In this document: positions 1 through 4,547 of the stretch, piece by piece
Layout: each line of letters begins with the position of its first letter
How positions within the stretch are numbered: position 1 is the stretch's first letter
Assembly (NCBI GenBank): GCA_023247955.1
Contig: JAHFFL010000088.1
Span: 1-5,612 of the forward strand
DNA length: 5,612 nt
Direction: 5' to 3'
Origin: Candidatus Omnitrophota bacterium
Lineage (GTDB): Bacteria > Omnitrophota > Gorgyraeia > 2-02-FULL-51-18
Made by a program: the position numbers and the translations under genes
Notes under the pieces: model-generated
Database searches by the model: none
Told to the model about the DNA's origin: nothing
Seen by the model: the letters and a program-made list of their open reading frames with translations, nothing else

Positions 1-506
1 TGCATGTCGTGAAGTCCCCAGGGGTTTGGCGGGGTTGTCGCGACTTTTAGGGAAACGGGAATCGGCGGGGTATTCGCCTTTTGACACCGGTGATAAATTT
101 CAGGCAAATCATCGCCGGTGTGATAAAGAGTGCCGGTTCCTGCGCGGCAGGCGTATTCCCACTCGGCTTCGGTGGGGAGACGGTAAGGCCTACCCTCCTT
201 TTTGGAAAGCCATTGGCAGAAATTCACGGCGTCCTGCCAACTGACGAACACGACGGCTTCATCATCCTCTGCAGAGAATCCCCGTTTGCCTCGCAAGGCA
301 CGGTGCGAGGGATCGAACCGCTCGTACTGGGCATTGGTGACGGGTGTCGCGGACATGAAAAAAGGTTTCGAAAGGGTGACTTCATGAAGAGGTTTTTCGT
401 CAAGGTCTCCTCCATCGGACTGGCCCATCCAAAACTTGCCCGGAGGAATGCGGGCAAACGCCAGCCGGACGGCTTGTGCCGCTTGAGGAGAGAAACAGTG
501 CGTCAT
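1..506 (-). CDS. Formylglycine-generating enzyme (SUMF1/FGE-sulfatase) family protein, C-terminus cut off by window edge
   Basis: Translating the minus strand from the ATG at 506-504 gives 168 codons with no stop before the left edge, so the gene is partial at its 3' end. The family hallmarks appear in order: PPGKFWMG near residues 21-28, E-K-P-x-H-E-V with PVTNAQYERF near 37-65, VSWQDAVNFCQWLS near 88-101, RLPTEAEWEYACRAGT at 109-124, and NPWGLHDM at 161-168, which in this family leads into the G-N-V-W-E-W motif. True FGEs oxidise a sulfatase active-site cysteine to formylglycine, but many bacterial members do other jobs, and the catalytic cysteines lie in the missing part. An in-frame TAA at 516-518 (minus) leaves ATG 506 as the first possible ATG. 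No good Shine-Dalgarno precedes it. No signal peptide is visible, so it is probably cytoplasmic. It diverges from the glycan operon and may not be functionally linked to it. Confidence 0.9.
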   Translation of the reverse strand, partial: MTHCFSPQAAQAVRLAFARIPPGKFWMGQSDGGDLDEKPLHEVTLSKPFFMSATPVTNAQYERFDPSHRALRGKRGFSAEDDEAVVFVSWQDAVNFCQWLSKKEGRPYRLPTEAEWEYACRAGTGTLYHTGDDLPEIYHRCQKANTPPIPVSLKVATTPPNPWGLHDM

Positions 507-529
507 GGCTTCATTTTACGGATGTCTCA

Positions 530-541
530 TTGGAATTCCAA
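530..541. promoter_or_regulatory. Perfect 12-bp palindrome, possible operator
   Basis: TTGGAATTCCAA is a perfect inverted repeat in the 93-bp gap between two divergent genes. It overlaps the candidate plus-strand -35 box and lies just downstream of the candidate minus-strand start site, where one bound regulator could affect both directions. No transcription factor gene is in the window, and the site could be a chance palindrome. Confidence 0.3.
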
Positions 542-558
542 AGGAAAAATGTTAAGAT
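530..558 (+). promoter_or_regulatory. Candidate sigma70-type promoter for the four-gene operon
   Basis: TTGGAA at 530-535 (4 of 6 to TTGACA) and TAAGAT at 553-558 (4 of 6 to TATAAT) are separated by exactly 17 nt and point toward the operon. Transcription would begin near 565, giving a leader of about 35 nt before the ATG at 600. The -35 half is the left half of a perfect palindrome, so a repressor could block it. The evidence is consensus matching by eye only. Confidence 0.35.
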
Positions 559-562
559 TATA
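557..562 (-). promoter_or_regulatory. Candidate -10 box for the FGE-family gene
   Basis: The minus strand reads a perfect TATAAT here, about 50 nt upstream of the ATG at 506. The positions 16-19 nt further upstream show no good -35 match, and there is no extended TG motif directly adjacent. It is therefore a -10 candidate only; the AT-rich stretch could also arise by chance. Confidence 0.35.
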
Positions 563-576
563 AAACAAGGGTGCCT

Positions 577-609
577 ATGTTTTCTTTGCATGACTCATTA
601 TGGCAGTAG
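577..609 (+). CDS. Possible 10-codon leader ORF overlapping the first operon gene
   Basis: An ATG at 577 is preceded by AAGGG at 567-571 with 5-nt spacing, the best ribosome binding site in this region. It opens a 10-residue frame, MFSLHDSLWQ, ending with TAG at 607-609. The start of the first GSCFA gene at 600 lies inside its end and has no Shine-Dalgarno of its own, so ribosomes finishing this peptide could reinitiate there. The alternative is that a single-base indel (real or a sequencing error) separated the true start at 577 from the GSCFA frame. It may also be chance. Confidence 0.3.
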   Translation: MFSLHDSLWQ

Positions 610-1616
610 AGATTCTTCGGCAAATTATCCGGCGTTTGAGGAAACGGTTTTTCAGCGCTCCGAGAATCCACGAGATTCTCGACGAAGCGCAGGATTCCGG
701 CAGACGCAAGTGGTTGTTTTTTATGAGGAATCCGCGCTTGGCTGTTCCTCGCAGGCCTTTGATACGAACGGATTCAAAGATCTTTTGCATGGGTAGCTGT
801 TTTGCGCTTGAAATCAAAAAGGTGTTGAGATCGTTGGGCTATCAGGTCCATCCCTACGAACACGACCTGTCCGTGCAGCTGTCTACCGGCGCGGTTCGCC
901 TTGCCTCGGGTCGGGAGCTTGTGCATTACAATACGTTTACGATTCTTCAGGAGTTTGAAAAGGCCTTCGGCTTATGGAGCCAAGGAGAAAATGATTTTTG
1001 GGTGGTACGAAGAAAACAAAAACCCGGTATGGAAGTTTTTCGAGATCCCTATCGCAGGGAGGTTTATTCGGCGACCAAAGAAGATATCGTGCGCGTGACA
1101 CGCGCGTTCGACGAAGTGATTAAAAAAGGGGTGGAGGAAAGCGATCTGTATATTTTTACGCTGGGTCTTACGGAGGTGTGGAGAAAAAGGGACGATGGAC
1201 GATACGTCTGCGCTGGTCCAGGTCTTTCGGGGGCAGGTTGGCATGAAGACACGGAGTTTGTGCAAAGCGGCTTTGAAGACAACTATAAGAACGTGCGGAA
1301 ACTTGTCGAGCTCATCTTATCGAAGTTTCCGGACCGCCATATTATTTTGACGGTGTCGCCGGTTCCAATGGCCCGGACCTTCAGCAAGAACGATGTTTAT
1401 ACGGCGAATGCAGAAAGCAAATCTATCCTGCGGGCGGTGGCCGGACAGGCATCTCGCGAATTCCCAAATGTTCATTATTTTCCCGCTTTCGAAATGTGTG
1501 CCGCGCTTGACCGTTTTGGAAAACGGAAAGTTTACAACAGCGTAGACGGCCGGCATGTGAGGCCGGAGATTGTCCAATGCGTTACCGAGGCCTTTTTGGA
1601 TGCCTATCGAGCGTAG
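600..1616 (+). CDS. GSCFA-domain protein 1 (SGNH-hydrolase-like, probable glycan acyl-modifying enzyme)
   Basis: This 338-residue protein carries the motif that names the GSCFA family at residues 65-69, inside FCMGSCFALEIKKVL. Other family blocks follow: HYNTF (109-113) with LQEFEKAFG, DPYRREVYS, TLGLTEVW (187-194), ILTVSPVP (249-256), HYFPAFE, and DGRHV (316-320) near the end. GSCFA proteins belong to the SGNH/GDSL hydrolase superfamily. By analogy Ser66 would be the nucleophile and D316-x-x-H319 the acid/base pair, but no activity is established for this subtype. Residues 1-25 form a very basic, amphipathic stretch (RQIIRRLRKRFF) that could bind membrane or lipid-linked glycan. There is no signal peptide or membrane segment. 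The start at 600 is the first ATG after an in-frame TGA at 591-593, but it lacks its own ribosome binding site. It is first in a four-gene operon and a diverged paralogue of the last gene. Family assignment is strong; substrate is unknown. Confidence 0.92.
   Translation: MAVEILRQIIRRLRKRFFSAPRIHEILDEAQDSGRRKWLFFMRNPRLAVPRRPLIRTDSKIFCMGSCFALEIKKVLRSLGYQVHPYEHDLSVQLSTGAVRLASGRELVHYNTFTILQEFEKAFGLWSQGENDFWVVRRKQKPGMEVFRDPYRREVYSATKEDIVRVTRAFDEVIKKGVEESDLYIFTLGLTEVWRKRDDGRYVCAGPGLSGAGWHEDTEFVQSGFEDNYKNVRKLVELILSKFPDRHIILTVSPVPMARTFSKNDVYTANAESKSILRAVAGQASREFPNVHYFPAFEMCAALDRFGKRKVYNSVDGRHVRPEIVQCVTEAFLDAYRA
1587..1590 (+). promoter_or_regulatory. Ribosome binding site that decides the start of the second operon gene
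   Basis: GAGG lies 9 nt before the ATG at 1600. The longer frame could begin at a TTG at 1570, but the GGAG there is only 1 nt away, too close to act. This favours the ATG, giving a 17-nt overlap with the stop of the preceding gene. Confidence 0.55.
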
Positions 1617-2394
1617 TCTACTGGACGGATGGTATTTTTTCTCTTCGCTGCTTCGACCACCTTACGCGCGCCGATTCCTCAATCTTTCGCCTCGCCGGCA
1701 GCGTTTTATTTTAGCCAATCCGCTTCTTTGCCGTTTTCATCGCCGGTTGTTTTCGGGTTGGCTCAGGGATCTGATCGCCGGCCGGCGCGTGGTGATCGTG
1801 GGCTCGGGGCCTTCGGCGCTGGAGCTTTCGTCCGTTCCCGAAGACGCGGTACTGATGACCTGCAATGCGGGCTTGCGCTTGCTGGCGGACCGCGGCATCC
1901 CAAACCGCGTCGATTTGTACTATTACCACAAACGGGCGACCGAATGGAATCAAAGCGGACTGGAGCCGTACGTTAGTCGCGTGTCGATCGGTTGTTTCAT
2001 TTCAAATCTTGTTCAGGCCATTCGCATCGGCCAGAAGTACGAGAGAATCCGGCGTGTTCAAACGGTCTTTATCCGGGATTTTAATCGCGACAATTTTTAT
2101 TTGGAGCCGCTGCTACGACCCTCACGCGTCCGTTCGCTGAGCGTCAATGGCGTTGACTGGACGTCAGCCGGTTTGCGTTTACTTCAATACGCGCTTTATT
2201 TTCAGGCCAAGGAGATTTATTTGATCGGCATCGACCACACCAGCGATTATTTTTGGGGGATGAAAGACCGCGTTTTAATCGAACTTCCTTTTGAGAGAAG
2301 GGTTTTGCAGATCCTCTCAAAAAATTTCTCCCATATTTATTCGTTATCCCCGCAAAGTCCGATCACACAATATTTTCCGCATAAGAGGATCTAA
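1600..2394 (+). CDS. MptE/DUF115-like or GT42 sialyltransferase-like protein
   Basis: With the ATG at 1600 the product has 264 residues (a TTG at 1570 would add ten). After a basic N-terminal region comes a nucleotide-binding-like block VVIVGSGPSA (64-73), then LMTCNAGLRLL (85-95), a central D-L-Y-Y-Y-H segment, DWTSAGLRLLQYALYF (186-201) and KEIYLIGIDHTS (204-215). The tail is of the L-S-P-x-S-P-x-x-x-x-F-P type. This layout (G-x-GPS, C-N, T-S-G/A, then K-E-I-Y-L-x-G-I-D) is shared by the DUF115/6-hydroxymethylpterin-diphosphokinase MptE-like family and the bacterial GT42 sialyltransferases. DUF115 proteins also occur in flagellin and surface-glycan glycosylation loci. In this setting a sugar- or nucleotide-sugar-using enzyme is the better guess, not a pterin enzyme. 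No signal peptide or transmembrane helix is evident. It is translationally coupled to the first GSCFA gene and six bases from the ELM1-like gene. The exact reaction cannot be assigned. Confidence 0.75.
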   Translation: MPIERSLLDGWYFFSSLLRPPYARRFLNLSPRRQRFILANPLLCRFHRRLFSGWLRDLIAGRRVVIVGSGPSALELSSVPEDAVLMTCNAGLRLLADRGIPNRVDLYYYHKRATEWNQSGLEPYVSRVSIGCFISNLVQAIRIGQKYERIRRVQTVFIRDFNRDNFYLEPLLRPSRVRSLSVNGVDWTSAGLRLLQYALYFQAKEIYLIGIDHTSDYFWGMKDRVLIELPFERRVLQILSKNFSHIYSLSPQSPITQYFPHKRI

Positions 2395-2400
2395 ATTTCC

Positions 2401-3477
2401 ATGGTGAAAAAGAAGGTAGTCCTTATCGAAGACCATGTCGTCGGGCACATCCGGCAATGCGAGGCAATTTATTACCACATCGTTGAATATTACAAACGAC
2501 GCAAGGCCATTGATGACGGCGCTGAGCTTTTGTCCCTCCAGCTGAACACTAAGATCCAGCCCGGATGGCTCAAGAAGACGATGCATTATTTCATGCATCC
2601 AAGGTATGCCGAGTGCGAGGGATGTGACCGGTGCGTTCGAATGATCACTTCGCCCGAAGATTACCGGCGTTTGTTGGCGGTCTCCCCAGACATTGTCGTT
2701 TCGCCCTTTGGGAAGCGGACGACACTGATTACGCGGTGGTTGGCCAGGCGCTGCAGAGCCAAATCCATTGTGCTTATGAATCCCAGACAGTTTCAGGAGC
2801 GCTATGATCTAGTGGTAATTCCCCGCCACGACGTGGTCGAAGCGAAACCGAACATGGTGGTTACGGAAGGCGCTCCTAACGCCGTTCGTCTAAGGGCGTT
2901 AAGTCCCGCGGCACTTTCTTTGAGAAATGAGTTCGGACAAAGCAAAACCTGTCGTATCGGCCTTTTACTCGGAGGAGACTACAAGACTTTTCGGATGCAA
3001 GAAGAAAAGATTGATGTGTTGATTCGTCAAGTGAGAGAGGTGGCGGGCATATTAAACGCCGAACTTTTCATTACGACTTCACGCCGGACCCCTCGATCTA
3101 TTGAACGGGCTGTGAAGTTCTGTTTTACCGGCGAATCCAGCTGCAGGCTGCTGGTCATTGCCAGTGAGAATAACCGTCCCGAGGTTGTGCCGGCCTTACT
3201 GGGTCTTTGCCGGCTCGTTTTGGTATCTCCTGAAAGCATCTCGATGATTTCCGAGGCAGCCACATCCGATGCCCATGTGCTGGTGTACGAAGATGACGAC
3301 TTTTTGGACGACAAACACCGGCGTTTTTTAGCCAATCTAAAAACAAAGGGTTTCATCCATACGGAATCCATCGACCGAATCGCTCAGAAGATTCTTGAGG
3401 TTTCCCGTTTGCCCGTCAAAGAAAAGTCCCTCAACGACGGAGAAGCCGTTCTTGAGGGACTGTCGAGGATCTTGTGA
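2401..3477 (+). CDS. ELM1/GtrOC1-family putative glycosyltransferase (mitochondrial-fission ELM1-like domain)
   Basis: This 358-residue protein matches the bacterial ELM1-like family over its full length. The N-terminus has L-I-E-D-x-x-x-GH-x-x-Q (8-19), usual for the family. Then come SPDIVVSPFGKRTT (95-108), MNPRQFQERYDLVVIPRHD (126-144), VVTEGAPNAV (153-162), a glycine block LLLGGDYKTF (188-197), TTSRRTP (225-231), ENNRP (256-260) and VLVSPESISMISEAATS (273-289). The family has a GT-B-like architecture, and bacterial members sit in lipopolysaccharide and capsule loci, so a cytoplasmic glycosyltransferase role is likely though unproven. AGAGGA at 2384-2389 precedes the ATG by 11 nt, somewhat long. 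An unusual C-x-x-C-x-x-C cluster lies at residues 72-78, between the N-terminal block and the first conserved SPDIVV region. No membrane segment or signal peptide is seen. Its last codons form a hairpin, and its TGA overlaps the GTG of the next gene. Confidence 0.88.
   Translation: MVKKKVVLIEDHVVGHIRQCEAIYYHIVEYYKRRKAIDDGAELLSLQLNTKIQPGWLKKTMHYFMHPRYAECEGCDRCVRMITSPEDYRRLLAVSPDIVVSPFGKRTTLITRWLARRCRAKSIVLMNPRQFQERYDLVVIPRHDVVEAKPNMVVTEGAPNAVRLRALSPAALSLRNEFGQSKTCRIGLLLGGDYKTFRMQEEKIDVLIRQVREVAGILNAELFITTSRRTPRSIERAVKFCFTGESSCRLLVIASENNRPEVVPALLGLCRLVLVSPESISMISEAATSDAHVLVYEDDDFLDDKHRRFLANLKTKGFIHTESIDRIAQKILEVSRLPVKEKSLNDGEAVLEGLSRIL
3425..3461 (+). promoter_or_regulatory. Strong hairpin just upstream of the ribosome binding site of the last operon gene
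   Basis: AGTCCCTCAA at 3425-3434 is the exact reverse complement of TTGAGGGACT at 3452-3461. Inside it, ACGG (3437-3440) pairs with CCGT (3446-3449) after a 2-by-2 internal mismatch, closing a 5-nt loop. The hairpin lies within the last ELM1 codons and ends 3 nt before the GAGG ribosome binding site at 3465-3468. No T-tract follows, so it is not a standard intrinsic terminator. A role in translational control, RNA stability or processing between the third and fourth genes is inference. Confidence 0.5.
3465..3468 (+). promoter_or_regulatory. Ribosome binding site supporting a GTG start for the last operon gene
   Basis: GAGG is 5 nt before the GTG at 3474 but 14 nt before the nearest in-frame ATG at 3483. 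This favours GTG, which gives the classic 4-nt GTGA overlap with the preceding stop codon. Confidence 0.6.
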
Positions 3478-4547
3478 ATCAAATGCCACCGATTCAGAAG
3501 TGGATTCAATACTTTCGGCGTTGGAGAAGAAAAAAGAATGGGGAGCCATCTGTTTTTTACGATGACCAGGGTCTGGGTATCCAGCACCAGAACTGGAAGA
3601 CGTTCCGAAAACATCGCCGGCTTTTTCAAACCCACGTTCCGCTGATTGGCGAAGACACCGATATTTTCTGCATGGGGAGTTGTTTTGCCATGGAGGTCAG
3701 GAAGGTCTTGCGCGTCATGGGGCACAGAGCGCACCCCTGGTGCGAAAATTTGGTTGTTCCGTTGCCGTCTAGCTCGTCCTTTAGCGCGACGGGGACGGAG
3801 TTGGTTCATTTCAATACGTACGCGATCCTTCAGGAATTTGAAAAAGCGTTTGGCTTATGGTTGCAAGCCGATACTGATTTCTGGCATGTAGTCAACGGAC
3901 GGGGACGCCGAGGGGATTTTTATCAGGACCCTTACCGGAGACGGGTCTATGCCTCTACGCTCGAAGATATCCGAGTGGCCACAACGGCGCTGGATGAGGT
4001 CATTCGTACCGCGATCCACAGAAGTCAAGTCTATATCTTCACGCTTGGTCTGACGGAAGTGTGGAAAAAAAAAGATAACGGCCGGGTGGCTTGTGCAGAA
4101 CCAGGTCATTGCGGCGGTGGGGGTGATGAGGAAACGGAGTTTTTTCAGGCAGGTTTTCAGGAAAACTATAACAACCTGCGGCGTTTGATTGAGTTGATTT
4201 TTGAAAGATACCCCGATCGCCACATTATTTTAACCGTTTCGCCGGTTCCTCTAAGCCGGACTTACTCCGGCACAGACGTTTTTTTGGCGACGATAGAAAA
4301 TAAATCTATTCTTCGAACGGTGGCAGGTCAGCTTGCACGGGAATTTCCGGGGCGAGTCCATTACTTTCCTTCTTTTGAGCTGTGCGCGTTGCTTGAAAAA
4401 TTCGGGATCAAGAAGGTTTTTAAAAAAGACGGTCGTCACGTGACCGATGCGACGGTGCGGATGATTACAGATACTTTCCTAGCCATTTTCAGTGGAATGG
4501 GTTTAAGAAGTGCAGCGCCGCATCCCCTGCAGGCACCCCCAGAATAG
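3474..4547 (+). CDS. GSCFA-domain protein 2 (paralogue of the first operon gene)
   Basis: The product has 357 residues from a GTG start coupled to the ELM1 stop. It repeats every block of GSCFA protein 1: FCMGSCFAMEVRKVL (65-79, Ser69), HFNTY (112-116) with LQEFEKAFG, DPYRRRVYA, TLGLTEVW (190-197), ILTVSPVP (252-259), HYFPSFELC and DGRHV (319-323). By eye more than half of the aligned residues from the motif onward are identical, so this is an old duplication, not a recent copy. As in the paralogue, Ser69 and D319-x-x-H322 are the SGNH-like candidate catalytic residues. The N-terminal 60 residues differ from the paralogue but again begin with a cationic amphipathic stretch (WIQYFRRWRRKKNG). 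A Gly-rich loop (GHCGGGGDEE) lies near 211-220. The C-terminus runs about 19 residues past the paralogue's end, and residues 344 onward are read antisense to the convergent ligase gene. No signal peptide is seen. A glycan acyltransferase or esterase is likely; substrate unknown. Confidence 0.92.
   Translation: MNQMPPIQKWIQYFRRWRRKKNGEPSVFYDDQGLGIQHQNWKTFRKHRRLFQTHVPLIGEDTDIFCMGSCFAMEVRKVLRVMGHRAHPWCENLVVPLPSSSSFSATGTELVHFNTYAILQEFEKAFGLWLQADTDFWHVVNGRGRRGDFYQDPYRRRVYASTLEDIRVATTALDEVIRTAIHRSQVYIFTLGLTEVWKKKDNGRVACAEPGHCGGGGDEETEFFQAGFQENYNNLRRLIELIFERYPDRHIILTVSPVPLSRTYSGTDVFLATIENKSILRTVAGQLAREFPGRVHYFPSFELCALLEKFGIKKVFKKDGRHVTDATVRMITDTFLAIFSGMGLRSAAPHPLQAPPE

Noticed and set aside
503..514. 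Three-codon minus-strand ORF (M-K-P-stop) overlapping the FGE start as ATGA
   Set aside because: It has no ribosome binding site and is too short to distinguish from chance.
81..563. 160-codon plus-strand open frame (and a 77-codon minus frame at 224-457) in the left region
   Set aside because: Both are shadows of the FGE-family gene, which reads in another minus-strand frame with all its family motifs in order. The shadow translations show no recognisable domain.
1570..1599. Upstream TTG start for the MptE-like gene
   Set aside because: The GGAG before it is only 1 nt away, whereas ATG 1600 has GAGG at 9 nt; the added ten residues show no family feature.
3384..3809. 141-codon minus-strand open frame across the ELM1/GSCFA-2 junction
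   Set aside because: It is antisense to two genes with clear family motifs and its translation has no recognisable domain.
4505..4540. Possible terminator between the convergent genes (TGCAG / CTGCA repeat, CCTGCAGG)
   Set aside because: The stem is only about 5 bp with a long loop and no T-tract on either strand; I see no credible terminator here.
600..4547. The two GSCFA genes as a recent direct repeat or mobile-element duplication
   Set aside because: DNA identity is patchy, lengths and N-termini differ, and no flanking repeats or transposase are visible; this is an old, diverged duplication.
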